Assembly: GCA_031269335.1 (NCBI GenBank)
Contig: JAISZI010000031.1
Location: 16,820-80,819 of the forward strand
Source: Puniceicoccales bacterium
Lineage (GTDB): Bacteria; Verrucomicrobiota; Verrucomicrobiia; Opitutales; UBA953
DNA: 64,000 bases
Reading direction: 5' to 3'
The position numbers and the translations under genes were made by a program. This document shows, in pieces, positions 7,932 through 17,802 of this stretch (position 1 is its first letter; each line of letters starts with the position of its first letter). Below the pieces are notes generated by a model that had not been told where the DNA came from, did no database searches, and worked only from the letters and a program-made list of their open reading frames with translations.

Positions 7932-10562
7932 TCAGAAGACGGCGCCGAAGGAGAAGTTAAAGCGCACGCCGTCGTTGTTGTCGTAATGCTTTGATGTTGT
8001 CAGCGGCCAGCCGATGTCGATGCGCATGATTGCCGCCATGACCTTTATGCGGAAGCCGAAGCCCGCGTTGTCGTTGTAATTGGCAGCCTCGAAATTGAAG
8101 CTGCCGCTGTTGAGGAATCCCCAGTCGTAGAAGAAGGCGACCCGCAATTCATCGAAGAGTTTGACGGTGTATTCGGCGCTGAAGAAGGCGTAGGTATTGC
8201 CGCCGGTGGGTTCGTCGCCATCGAAGGGACCGACGTGGTCGTATTTGAATCCGCGGAGGTTGTAGGCGCCGCCGAGTTTGAATCGTTCGTAGAAGGGGAT
8301 GTAGCCGCTGCCGTAGTGGATCATGGAGCCGGCGCGGGCGCGGAGGAGGAGGGTTTGCTCGGCGGCGTCGAAGATGGGTATCCATTGGGCGGCGTGGGCA
8401 TCGATGCTGTAGTAGTTAATGTCGCCGCCGAGGGGTCCGCCGGCGACGGTGTTGAAGAGGGAGAAGCGATTGCCGTAGGTTGGGAAGAAGGCGTCGTTTC
8501 GGGTGTCGCGGTAGAATGTGAGTCCGACCTTGGAGGCTACTTTGGCACCTTCTTCGGCGCGGACGAAGCTGGGGGCGCTGTATGCAATGTTGCGCGTTTT
8601 AATCTCTTCAATGGTGTAGCCGAGCTGTGCGTTGATGTTTTCGTAGATGCGGCGTTGGGCGTGGATGTTGAGGCCGAGGCGTTGCGTCTCGTAGTCGCTG
8701 CTGGAGAAGCTCTCGTTGCGGAGATAGGCTTCATAGCCGACGGAAAGCTCGCGTTCTCCAAACCAGGGAATCTCGAAGCTCTGGAGGACGAGGTTGGAAT
8801 GGGTGCCGATTTGGACGCGGAAGCGGAATTTTTGTCCGCCGCCGCGGAAGTAATTGCGATAGTTAAAAATGTCGAAGTTGCTTTCGGAGTATTCCGCGAA
8901 TGCGTAAAGTTTTTCGATGCTGGAGAAGCCGCCGCCGAAATTGAGACTGCCCGTGCTTTCTTCGGCAACCTCGATACGCAAGTCTCTGCGGTTCGGGACG
9001 TTGACATTGCTTATTTCCGGCTGGAGTATGACGCTCTTAAAGAAGCGCGTATTCCGCAGTATCGTTTCGGAATTTCTCATGCGCACGGTGTCGAAAACTT
9101 CGCCCGGCGCCATGATCAACTCGCGGGTGATAACGCGGTTACGTGTTTTGGTGTTGCCGATGATGTTGATTGTGCCGAGGTAGGTTTTGACGCCTTCGGT
9201 GACGTAGAAGACGAGATCGACTTCGCCGGTTTCGACGTTCGGGCGGCGGCGGACGGTGACGAAGGTGTTGAGGTAGCCGTATTGTCCGTAGTGGTCGCGG
9301 ATTTTCTGGATGGCGTTTTCAATGGCGGTGGGGGAATACCAATCGCCGCTTTCGATGGAGTCGAAGTTGGTGCGCACTTCGGAGACGTCGTCGGCTTTGA
9401 CGCCGTCGGCGAATACGCTGTCAATGACGCGGCTGCCGAAGGGGTAGGGGCGGGTGATGTCGCGGCGACGTCGGGCGAGGTTTACGAGGATGGTTTTGGT
9501 GTTGAAGACATTGATTTCGTGAAGGCGGTCCGGGCTGGCGTTGACGGTTTCGTCGGTCTCGTGTGGTTTTTTTGAGCCGAGGATATTCCCTTCAATCGAT
9601 AGTTTGCCGACTTTGTAGCGACGCCCTTCGGAGACTTTTATTTTGAGCGAGATACGGGCATCCTGCCCGCCGGTTTCGATGATGTCGCGCTCGATGGTTT
9701 CCTCTGGTATTTCGATATCGAGAAAGCCTTGGTTGCGGTAGAAAGCGCGGAGTTTTTCGATGTCGGTGCGAAATTCTTCGGAGTGGTAGTAGCCTAATTG
9801 GCGAATGGGAGATATTTTCAGGAAGCGGTTTCCGGGGAAGTCCGCAGGGTCGAAAAGCAATGCCCATGAGGAAGTTTCGATTTGGGGGCGCAGATCGGCC
9901 TCCCGGATATGCGTGTTGCCGGAAAATGTTACCGAGGAGATTGTGACATCATAATTTTCTTTAATGACAAAAGTAACAGTGGCAGTGCCATTTTCCTCGT
10001 TGCGGTCGATCTTTGGTGTGATTTCGGCGAAGGGGAAGCCCGATCCGTCATATTTTTTGCGAAGTTTTTCGCAGGTGCGGGCGATGAGGACTTCGTTGAG
10101 CGGGTCGCCTTCGCGAATGAGGCTTTCGTCGATGAGTGCTGTGCCGAAGGTGCTTTCGGTGTCCCAGTAGGTGTTGCCTTGGAAGCTGACTCTTTCGACG
10201 CGCATGCGCGGACCGAGGGTTACGCGCACGCGCACGGTGCCATCGGCGGCGGGCGGGTCTGGGTCTATGCTGACGTATTCATAGAAGCCTGTCGCGTAGA
10301 GGGCGCGGACGGAGGCGTCGGAAGCTTCTTGGGTGAAGGGCAGACCGGGTTTGAGCCGCATTTGAGCGGCGGCTTCGTCGGCATTCATCGGGCGTTGTCC
10401 CTCGAAGCGGTATTCGATCGTGGAGACAAGCGGTTCGCGATAAAGAGGGGCGGAAGGTGCGGGCGGGCGCGGATTTTCCTGCGCATGTGCGCAAATAGAA
10501 ATGCCGGCGGCGCAAGCGGTGAGAAACGCGAATAGGCCGGGTTTAAGGAGATTGTGAGTCAT
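7932..10562 (-). CDS. bamA: Outer membrane protein assembly factor BamA
   Basis: Multiple POTRA domains and C-terminal barrel (RFKLGGAYNLRGFKYDHVGPFDG, FSFGAVF C-terminus). Confidence 0.93.
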   Translation of the reverse strand: MTHNLLKPGLFAFLTACAAGISICAHAQENPRPPAPSAPLYREPLVSTIEYRFEGQRPMNADEAAAQMRLKPGLPFTQEASDASVRALYATGFYEYVSIDPDPPAADGTVRVRVTLGPRMRVERVSFQGNTYWDTESTFGTALIDESLIREGDPLNEVLIARTCEKLRKKYDGSGFPFAEITPKIDRNEENGTATVTFVIKENYDVTISSVTFSGNTHIREADLRPQIETSSWALLFDPADFPGNRFLKISPIRQLGYYHSEEFRTDIEKLRAFYRNQGFLDIEIPEETIERDIIETGGQDARISLKIKVSEGRRYKVGKLSIEGNILGSKKPHETDETVNASPDRLHEINVFNTKTILVNLARRRRDITRPYPFGSRVIDSVFADGVKADDVSEVRTNFDSIESGDWYSPTAIENAIQKIRDHYGQYGYLNTFVTVRRRPNVETGEVDLVFYVTEGVKTYLGTINIIGNTKTRNRVITRELIMAPGEVFDTVRMRNSETILRNTRFFKSVILQPEISNVNVPNRRDLRIEVAEESTGSLNFGGGFSSIEKLYAFAEYSESNFDIFNYRNYFRGGGQKFRFRVQIGTHSNLVLQSFEIPWFGERELSVGYEAYLRNESFSSSDYETQRLGLNIHAQRRIYENINAQLGYTIEEIKTRNIAYSAPSFVRAEEGAKVASKVGLTFYRDTRNDAFFPTYGNRFSLFNTVAGGPLGGDINYYSIDAHAAQWIPIFDAAEQTLLLRARAGSMIHYGSGYIPFYERFKLGGAYNLRGFKYDHVGPFDGDEPTGGNTYAFFSAEYTVKLFDELRVAFFYDWGFLNSGSFNFEAANYNDNAGFGFRIKVMAAIMRIDIGWPLTTSKHYDNNDGVRFNFSFGAVF

Positions 10563-12037
10563 GTATGCGTGTGCGCTGGTGTTTCAAAGCGAGTCAGGCT
10601 TTTACGGAATAAAAGTTCGATCTCACCAGTAGGTCCGTTGCGTTGTTTTGCAATGATAAGTTGTCGTGGGACGACGTCGTGACCGACTTCGTCGTCATCG
10701 GGTTCGGCGGAGTCGGTGCGTTCCTTTTTTTTCACGGCGCGCCGTTTTTTATCAATGATCATGACCATGTCGGCGTCTTGTTCGATGGATCCCGATTCGC
10801 GCAAGTCGCTCATGCGCGGGGCGCGGTTTTCGTCTTCGCTTTTGCGGTTAAGTTGGGCGAGTGCGACGACAGGCAGGTTGAGTTCTTTCGCCATGGCTTT
10901 GATGCTGCGGGAGGCTTGGGCGATTTGTTGTTCGCGGGGGGTGCGTTCGTCCGTGCCGTTGATGAGCTGGAGGTAGTCAATCACGACGAGGCCGATTTTT
11001 TCCTGCTGGGCAATGCGGCGGGCCTTGGCGCGGATTTCGAGTATGGTCTGCCCGCCTTGGTCATCGATGTAGAGGGGCTTGTTCTGGTATTCGGCGGCGA
11101 TGTCGGCAATGGAGCGCAGGGTGTCTTTGTTCGTGAAGCCGTCGCGCACTTGGCGCAGATTGGCACCGGAACGGGAGCAGAGCAGGCGGAGCGCGAGTTC
11201 CCGTGATGGCATTTCAAGGCTGAATAATAATGTTGGGATAACTTTTTTGGCTGTTTTTGTTTTGGGGAAGAGCGCCGCCTCAATGAAGTTGAGTGCAATC
11301 GAGGTTTTGCCCATGCCCGGGCGGGCGGCGACGACGATCATTTGCCCGGGATGGAAACCGAAACACATTTTGTCGAGTTCGTCGAATCCCGTGGGCACGC
11401 CGGTGATGGCACCTTTGTTTTGAGAGAGGAAGTTAACGAGTTCGACAGCCTCGTGGGCGGGTTCCCGAATGTGCGCGATGCTGTTCGACTTGATTCGGTT
11501 TTCGCTGATTTCGTAGAAGTTTTGCTCTACCGTGTCGAGGAGGCTGTCGAGGTCGTCGTCCAAGGTATAGGCGCGTTCTATAGCGTCCTGTGCGCTGCGG
11601 ATGAGTTCCCTTCGGAAATACTTTTCGCAAACAATTTCCAACCAATAAGAGGCGTGGGCGGTGACTTCGATTCGGTTCGTGAGCGAGGAAATATAAGCGG
11701 CGCCCCCGCTTTTTTCGAGATGCCCGGCTTTGCGAAGAGAATCGGTGAGCGTGATGTCGTCGATGGCGATATTGTTGTTTTTCATTTCCACCATGACCGA
11801 GAAAAGCAATTGATTACGAACGTCAAAGAAATATCCGGACGATACATTTTTGGCGATACATTCATTGAGAATGAGACCGCCGCCGTCAATGATGCAGCTG
11901 GCTATTAAACCGGCTTCGGCGTCTAAATGGTGCGGCGGAGACCTGTCCATATTAGCGGCGGTACTTGTGTCGTCAGCGTCGCCCGTGGAACGTGAACGCG
12001 ATGCGGTCTTGAATTTGTTGTTTTTAGATGGGCTCAT
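10559..12037 (-). CDS. dnaB: Replicative DNA helicase DnaB
   Basis: PHHLDAEAGLIASCIIDGG N-domain, VVAARPGMGKTSIALNF Walker A, VVIDYLQLINGTDERTPREQQIAQASRSIKAMAKELNLPVVALAQLNRKSEDE. Confidence 0.95.
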   Translation of the reverse strand: MSPSKNNKFKTASRSRSTGDADDTSTAANMDRSPPHHLDAEAGLIASCIIDGGGLILNECIAKNVSSGYFFDVRNQLLFSVMVEMKNNNIAIDDITLTDSLRKAGHLEKSGGAAYISSLTNRIEVTAHASYWLEIVCEKYFRRELIRSAQDAIERAYTLDDDLDSLLDTVEQNFYEISENRIKSNSIAHIREPAHEAVELVNFLSQNKGAITGVPTGFDELDKMCFGFHPGQMIVVAARPGMGKTSIALNFIEAALFPKTKTAKKVIPTLLFSLEMPSRELALRLLCSRSGANLRQVRDGFTNKDTLRSIADIAAEYQNKPLYIDDQGGQTILEIRAKARRIAQQEKIGLVVIDYLQLINGTDERTPREQQIAQASRSIKAMAKELNLPVVALAQLNRKSEDENRAPRMSDLRESGSIEQDADMVMIIDKKRRAVKKKERTDSAEPDDDEVGHDVVPRQLIIAKQRNGPTGEIELLFRKSLTRFETPAHTHT

Positions 12038-12064
12038 CGATTTTCGTTATCTTTGTTTCGCTGT

Positions 12065-15000
12065 CTATTTTACGCCCCAGAAATTTATTTTTTCGTTGGG
12101 TATCACGACAGGAGCGACCGTTGTAGGAAGGTTTTCGTCATCGCAGTAGAGGAATACTTCCTGATCTTTTTTCAAATCAATTTCAAAAACTCCGGGTTTA
12201 ATTTCATTCACCTTTATTTGAGAAGGTGGCGTTGGACTGGCGCCGCTTGATTTATTTAACTTTGACGGTAGCGCAGATGCGATGCGGAAAGGTTGTTTGA
12301 AATTTGGTTTTATTTTGCACGGTTCGCCGGCGAGGCTTTTTATTTTAACCCAGTTTGTTTCTCCATTTTTTCGTATTGCCGTTACGAGAAAAGCACCTTG
12401 GGTGCGGAGATTTTGAAATGTGGCATCTTTCCATGCTGGCGGGACTGCCGGGAAAACCCGGATGACATTGCCCCAACTTTGGAGCAACATTTCTTGGAGT
12501 GATTCGGCGGCGGCAATCGAGCATTCGATCACCGGTGAACCTTCGATATACTGCGTGTTAGGCATTACGAAGCGTTTGTTGTTGTGATGCGCTTTCAAAC
12601 ATTTCAGGGCATTCTCGCCATCGCCAAGATAGGAATATATTGCGGAGGCTGCCGCGTGCGACCATCCGTAAATTTGCCTGCCTCTATCGACCGTCAACCA
12701 ATGTTTAATCGATTTTTCAATAATTGCTTTGTTCTCGGCTTGGTCGGTGGAGAGAACGTGCAATGGCCACGTCATCAAGAGATGCGACCAGTGCCGGTGG
12801 GATTGTTTAAGTGATTTAGTGCGACCGATGCGAAATCCAGTCTCGTCTCGTGGAAAATCTACAAGGTCTCTCAAAATTTCTTCCCACCGTGGGCGGCGCG
12901 TGTCGTTGAATTTATGGCGATTGTCGAGGTAAATCAAGGTTTCACACGCCCAGCGCAAGAGGGATAAATTGTAATTATTATCAGCATCGTCGCCGTATTC
13001 CGGCGAATGGAACACTGGCAGATGTAACTTGCCGTCGTTGCCTTTCTTTAATAAATTGGAATACAAATTTACGCTCTGTTTTAATAGCGGATAAAAGGCG
13101 TGTGTTTTATGATCGGTAACGAATTTTTCGTTCATGGAAAAGCGGTATTGCTGCCAGTAGAGGTGCAGTGCCCATGTGAAATCGCCCGGATTGATGTAGC
13201 TGGCGGGCGCGCAGGTTCCATCGCCGCGCAGGCCCTCGTAGTCGGTCGTGTGCGGAACGGTGGCGCAATCGTCGAATTTCCAGATGTCTTTTGCATTCTT
13301 CACAAAGTTGTTTCTTTTTGCGTCAATAAACCGCGTAAAAGATTCGCCAAGTTCGAGGCGGTTGGCGGTATAGACCGGGGAGTAAGCGAGCTGGATGTTG
13401 AGGTTCCACCAGATGCGTGGCCAACCGGTCTCGCGATACCACGGACCGAGCAAGTCTATGACCATGCGGTCGTTGCGTGTCGCCGAGGCGAGTTTATAGA
13501 TTTGATTCCAGTAGAAACCTTCGACTTGTGAATCGGGGACGGAGACGAAGCTGGCTGGATAATAGTTGTTCCACCAATGCCGGTGGGAGTTTTCGAGTTC
13601 TTGTGTTGAAATTTTGGCGACTTGCGTGACAGTTTTCACCGCTATTTCTTTTGAGTTGGCGGCGGGGAAAGTGTCGGCGACGGTGAGGATTAGGCGCCGT
13701 CCATTGTCGCTATCCGCATTAACGAGCCATGCCGTTGTATAAGAACCGCCGGCGGCGCGTTTTTGTTCACAGTATTCGACATTTTTTACGCGACCGCTTT
13801 CGGGTTGGGGATTAGGTGTTATTTTCGTTTTTTTCATTTCGTTTCGGAAGACGACGGCATTTTTTGGTCCCCACTGGAAAGTGGCGTTTTTTTCGGCGCC
13901 GCTGAATTTGAAATTGGCGATCAGCGCAATTTCTTTGGCGTGATTGAAGGCGCGAAAATTAATGGTTCCCGCGTCGGTGATGACTTCTCCGAGGACTTCG
14001 GCATTCCAGATGTCTGTGCGCAAGGTGCCGGATTTTATTTTTCCTACTGTTTTTAGTAGAAGACCGCCGATGGGTAAACGTCCGTTGTCGCGGCGGTGGT
14101 CGGTGACGTCGGAACGTCCAATTTCAAATCGAATTTGCTGTTGTGAATCTTGGAAGATAGTCGTGCCGAGTAAGCCGTTGCCGAGAAAAGCACCGTGGTC
14201 GAACTTGAGCGGCAATTTTTCCCAGACTGGGTCTTGTTTTGCGAGGAATGCCTGCCAGTTGATACCTTGCTGGACTGCCTGTTGTTGCTGCTTGGAGTTC
14301 TGTTGGTCGCGGATAAGTTTTCCGACTTCGCGCAAGGTCGCCGCATCGATATCGCTGAAAGCACCGTGGTCGAACTTTCTCGGCAATTGAATAAGTCTTC
14401 CGACTTCGCGCAAGGTCGCCGCATCGATATCGCGGAGTCTTCCATTATAATCGGGTCCGACGTCGATTGAAAAAATATTTCCGTATTTGACCGCTCCGAG
14501 ATAATCATTAAAGAGTCTTTTCGCAGGATGAGCCAATTTGTCATGTCTCGGCAAGGAATAAAACCACATTGCACCACCTTCATGAGGCGGCAATATCGGG
14601 TAAGTAAATTCCGCGATCTTCCAGTTGTTGCGTCCGGCTTTCATGTAGGGTCCTGCCGCGGACGTGTTTGCAAGTGGTCCCGGTTTCCCCAGTTCGCCGA
14701 GGCGTATGTCGGCACTTGTTTGGTCGCCGTGATTGTATCCGATGAAACAGTTGGGCTGGAACTTCTTGCACCATGCGGTCGTTTCCTCGTGACTTAATCC
14801 ACCGGTTCCTACCGCGTGGTCGAACCAGATAAATTCGATGGGACCGTAGTTTGTCAGAAGTTCTTTGAGCTGCGCTTTTTTTGCTTCGGGATTGTGTCCG
14901 CCTTTATAGGAATGCCCGTCAACCGCGCCTTTCCAAGTCCAGTCGCCTTCCGAAAAATATAATGCGAGTTTGATTCCATATTTATCACAGGACTTTTTTA

Positions 15001-15568
15001 GTTCGGCTAATACATCTTTTTTTAGCGGCGCATTTGTCACTTTTCGCTCAGTTGTTTTTGTGTCCCAAAGGCAAAAACCGTCGTGATGTTTTGTCAGAAA
15101 TAAAATGTAGCCCATTCCGGCTTCTTTCGCCGTCTTTGCCCATTGGTCGGTATCCACATTCTTTGCTGGAAAGAGTTTGTCGTAATCCGTCCGTTTGGCG
15201 ACGCCGCCCGTCCATTCGCGTCCCGAAAACGTGCTAAATGACCAGCAAATAAACGTTCCCCAGCGTAAATTTTTGAGTTCTTTTACGCGTTCATCGGAAA
15301 TGGTAGAAGGCGGGACGGAAGCTGGGTTTGGCGCGGGCGCGGCGAAGGTTGTGGGAGAAAATAAAACTATGGGTATGAACAGCAGCGACAAAATAAAACC
15401 GACATATTTTTTAGTCCACTGTGAGGCGATGTTTGTGCGCGCCAGAAAATTCTCTACTGTGCGAGAAAAGGGCAGGGCGCGAGTTTGTTTTGTATTAAGA
15501 CGGGCGCGTGAGCCGTCAGTGGCAAGGAATGCCGGTGGTGTAGTGTTTTTTAGCGAGAACATGATCAT
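12065..15568 (-). CDS. GH29 alpha-L-fucosidase fused to a GH95-like (DUF5703-type) domain
   Basis: GH29: LRWGTFICWSFSTFSGREW..., GYILFLTKHHDGFCLWDT, IEFIWFDHAVG. Second half: LKFDHGAFLGNGLLGTTIFQDSQQQIRFEIGRSDVTDHRRDNGRLPIGGLLL...PRIWWNLNIQLAYSPVY...GWSHAAASAIYSYLGDGENAL. Start uncertain (ATG at 15562/15568); the listed ORF continues into proA-antisense sequence. Confidence 0.88.
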   Translation of the reverse strand: MIMFSLKNTTPPAFLATDGSRARLNTKQTRALPFSRTVENFLARTNIASQWTKKYVGFILSLLFIPIVLFSPTTFAAPAPNPASVPPSTISDERVKELKNLRWGTFICWSFSTFSGREWTGGVAKRTDYDKLFPAKNVDTDQWAKTAKEAGMGYILFLTKHHDGFCLWDTKTTERKVTNAPLKKDVLAELKKSCDKYGIKLALYFSEGDWTWKGAVDGHSYKGGHNPEAKKAQLKELLTNYGPIEFIWFDHAVGTGGLSHEETTAWCKKFQPNCFIGYNHGDQTSADIRLGELGKPGPLANTSAAGPYMKAGRNNWKIAEFTYPILPPHEGGAMWFYSLPRHDKLAHPAKRLFNDYLGAVKYGNIFSIDVGPDYNGRLRDIDAATLREVGRLIQLPRKFDHGAFSDIDAATLREVGKLIRDQQNSKQQQQAVQQGINWQAFLAKQDPVWEKLPLKFDHGAFLGNGLLGTTIFQDSQQQIRFEIGRSDVTDHRRDNGRLPIGGLLLKTVGKIKSGTLRTDIWNAEVLGEVITDAGTINFRAFNHAKEIALIANFKFSGAEKNATFQWGPKNAVVFRNEMKKTKITPNPQPESGRVKNVEYCEQKRAAGGSYTTAWLVNADSDNGRRLILTVADTFPAANSKEIAVKTVTQVAKISTQELENSHRHWWNNYYPASFVSVPDSQVEGFYWNQIYKLASATRNDRMVIDLLGPWYRETGWPRIWWNLNIQLAYSPVYTANRLELGESFTRFIDAKRNNFVKNAKDIWKFDDCATVPHTTDYEGLRGDGTCAPASYINPGDFTWALHLYWQQYRFSMNEKFVTDHKTHAFYPLLKQSVNLYSNLLKKGNDGKLHLPVFHSPEYGDDADNNYNLSLLRWACETLIYLDNRHKFNDTRRPRWEEILRDLVDFPRDETGFRIGRTKSLKQSHRHWSHLLMTWPLHVLSTDQAENKAIIEKSIKHWLTVDRGRQIYGWSHAAASAIYSYLGDGENALKCLKAHHNNKRFVMPNTQYIEGSPVIECSIAAAESLQEMLLQSWGNVIRVFPAVPPAWKDATFQNLRTQGAFLVTAIRKNGETNWVKIKSLAGEPCKIKPNFKQPFRIASALPSKLNKSSGASPTPPSQIKVNEIKPGVFEIDLKKDQEVFLYCDDENLPTTVAPVVIPNEKINFWGVK
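14320..14432. repeat. Perfect 35-bp direct repeat (78-bp offset) at the GH29/GH95 junction
   Basis: ttccgacttcgcgcaaggtcgccgcatcgatatcg at 14320-14354 and 14398-14432. A second shared word, aaagcaccgtggtcgaactt, is at 14187-14206 and 14358-14377. Confidence 0.95.
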
Positions 15569-15635
15569 GGCGAGTGTTGTTTGGAAGTTTCGTCTGTGGA
15601 GACAAGTGTTTTTTTCAGAAGAGAAGGGAAGGTGT

Positions 15636-16934
15636 TTATGTTTTTGGTGGAGGAGGGAGTGTTCCGCGGGTTTGCCCGTGGCCGATGATTTGGTATTTAT
15701 AGATCGTAAGTTCTTCCAACGCCATGGGACCGCGGGCGTGGAGTTTGCCGGTGCTGATGCCGATTTCGGCGCCGAAGCCAAATGCGCCGCCGTCGGTGAA
15801 GCGGGTGCTTGCGTTCCAATAGACCGTCGCACTGTCCACGGCGTTGAGGAAAAATTCGGCGACGGCAGCGTTTTCGGTGACGATGGCGTCGGAGTGGCGC
15901 GAGCCGTGTGCGGCGATGTGTTCGATGGCGTCGTTGGTGTCGGCTACGATGCGCAGGTTGAGGATCGGGGCGAGCCATTCGGTGTCCCAATCGGAAGGGG
16001 AGGCGGGTTTGGTGATGTTTGGCGCGAGTGCGTGACTGTTGGCGTCGGCGTGGATTTCGACGCCGTAAGCGTTGAGGGCTGCGGTGATACGCGGGACGAA
16101 GGTCGGAGCGATGGCGGCGTCAACGAGCAAAGTTTCCATGGCGTTGCAGACGCCCGGGCGCTGGCATTTGGCATTGAGGACGATGTTTTCCGCCATGTCG
16201 GGGTCGGCGTCGCGGTGGACAAAGGTGTGACAGATTCCGTTGTAGTGCATGATGACAGGCATCCGTGCATGTTGTTTAACGGTTTCGATGAGGGTGTGAC
16301 CGCCTCTGGGAATCATGAGGTCAATGTATTTTTCGAGGGAACAAAGGAGGGGAACGGCTTCGCGGGTGGTGACGGGGACGAGGGAGGCTGCGCCGTTAAA
16401 GCCATGCTTTGCAAGTGCTTGTTCGAGGGCGTTGGCGATGGCGGTGTTGGAGTGAAAGGCTTCTGCGCCGCCCCGCAGGATGGTGGCGTTGCCCGCTTTG
16501 AGGCAAAGTGCGGCGGCGTCGGCGGTGACGTTGGGGCGCGATTCGTAGATGATGCCGATGACGCCGATGGGGACGGCGCGTTTGCGGATGCGCAGGCCGT
16601 TGGGGAGCGTCCATTCGCGGAGGATGCGCTCGGTGGGATCGGGCAAATCGGCGATTTTTTCGATGCCGGCGGCGATATCGGCGATGCGTTCTTTTGTGAG
16701 GCGCAGGCGGTCTATGAGTGCCGGGTGGAGCTGGGAGGCGGCGGTGTCGGCGGCATTGGCTTCGAGTATCGCTGGGGCGTTTTGTCTAAGGGAAGAGGCA
16801 ATGTCGTGCAGGGCGGCGTTTTTTTGCGAAGCGGAGGCGGCGGCGAGAGCGCGGGAGGCGTCACGGGCAACAGAAGCGATAGCGGTCAGGGTTTCAAGAA
16901 GGGCAGCTGTGCCCGATGTTGTTGATGGGTGCAT
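15636..16934 (-). CDS. proA: Gamma-glutamyl phosphate reductase
   Basis: PIGVIGIIYESRPNVTADAAALCLKAGNATILRGGAEAFHSN; MPVIMHYNGICHTFVHRDAD. Confidence 0.95.
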   Translation of the reverse strand: MHPSTTSGTAALLETLTAIASVARDASRALAAASASQKNAALHDIASSLRQNAPAILEANAADTAASQLHPALIDRLRLTKERIADIAAGIEKIADLPDPTERILREWTLPNGLRIRKRAVPIGVIGIIYESRPNVTADAAALCLKAGNATILRGGAEAFHSNTAIANALEQALAKHGFNGAASLVPVTTREAVPLLCSLEKYIDLMIPRGGHTLIETVKQHARMPVIMHYNGICHTFVHRDADPDMAENIVLNAKCQRPGVCNAMETLLVDAAIAPTFVPRITAALNAYGVEIHADANSHALAPNITKPASPSDWDTEWLAPILNLRIVADTNDAIEHIAAHGSRHSDAIVTENAAVAEFFLNAVDSATVYWNASTRFTDGGAFGFGAEIGISTGKLHARGPMALEELTIYKYQIIGHGQTRGTLPPPPKT

Positions 16935-16997
16935 CGTTATTTGGCGAGTGGGGGATGCGGCGTTGCGCGGTGAAGAGGGAAGCGGGCTGTTTTTCTT

Positions 16998-17738
16998 TTA
17001 TTTAGAGAAGCCCAACACGTCTTCCATTCCATAGACGCCCGCGGGGAGATTGCGTTGAGCGACCCAGATTGCAGCGCGGATGGCACCGGAGGCGAAGATG
17101 GTGCGATTTGAGGCGCGGTGGGTGAGTTCGACGCGTTCGCCCTCGCCCGCAAACAATACGGTATGGTCGCCGACTACGTCGCCGCCTCGCAAGGAGTGGA
17201 CGCCGATTTCGGTGTTTGGGCGTTCGCCGACGAGACCGGAGCGCCCGTGGCGCAGGGTTTCTGGGGGGAGATTGCGGGCGGAGCGGAGAATTTGGAGGAG
17301 TTTTTCGGCTGTGCCGCTTGGGGCGTCTTTTTTGTGCCGGTGGTGTGCCTCGACTAATTCTATTTGGTAGGACGCGTCGAGTGCGGTGGCGGCGATTTCG
17401 ACGAGGTGGTTGAGCAACGTTATGCCGACGGAGTAATTACCCGCCCAGACGACGGGCAGGTTTTTGACGGTTTCTAAAATCGCGGCGCGTTCTTCCGCCG
17501 TGTGTCCCGTGGTGCCGATGACGAGCGGTTTGGCGAATTTCGCGCACAGGCGGGCGAGGGGCAATGTGGCATCGTGGTGGCTGAAGTCCACGGCGACATC
17601 GGCGAGTTCGACGTAGTTTTCGGCGGAATCATCTTTGTCAATTGCCGCCGCGATGGAGACGCCGGCGGCGGTGGCGGCTTCGGCAAGGGCGATTCCCATG
17701 CGCCCCTGCGAGCCGTTTATTAAAATGGAAAAAGCCAT
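16998..17738 (-). CDS. dapB: 4-hydroxy-tetrahydrodipicolinate reductase
   Basis: ILINGSQGRMGIALAEAA, VDFSHHDAT, VIGTTGHTAEE, ELVEAHHRHKKDAPSGTA. Confidence 0.95.
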   Translation of the reverse strand: MAFSILINGSQGRMGIALAEAATAAGVSIAAAIDKDDSAENYVELADVAVDFSHHDATLPLARLCAKFAKPLVIGTTGHTAEERAAILETVKNLPVVWAGNYSVGITLLNHLVEIAATALDASYQIELVEAHHRHKKDAPSGTAEKLLQILRSARNLPPETLRHGRSGLVGERPNTEIGVHSLRGGDVVGDHTVLFAGEGERVELTHRASNRTIFASGAIRAAIWVAQRNLPAGVYGMEDVLGFSK

Positions 17739-17802
17739 GTGAGCAGAAGAGAGAGGCGTGAAGGTGTTTCGGAGGAAAGGTCTGGCAACCTTTTTGCTGA
17801 CC

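Noticed and set aside
8235-9575. 446-aa plus-strand ORF
   Set aside because: Antisense to bamA; composition is acidic/Gly/Val-rich shadow translation without motifs.
15195-16925. 576-aa plus-strand ORF
   Set aside because: Antisense to proA and the 5' part of the fucosidase gene; no recognisable domains.
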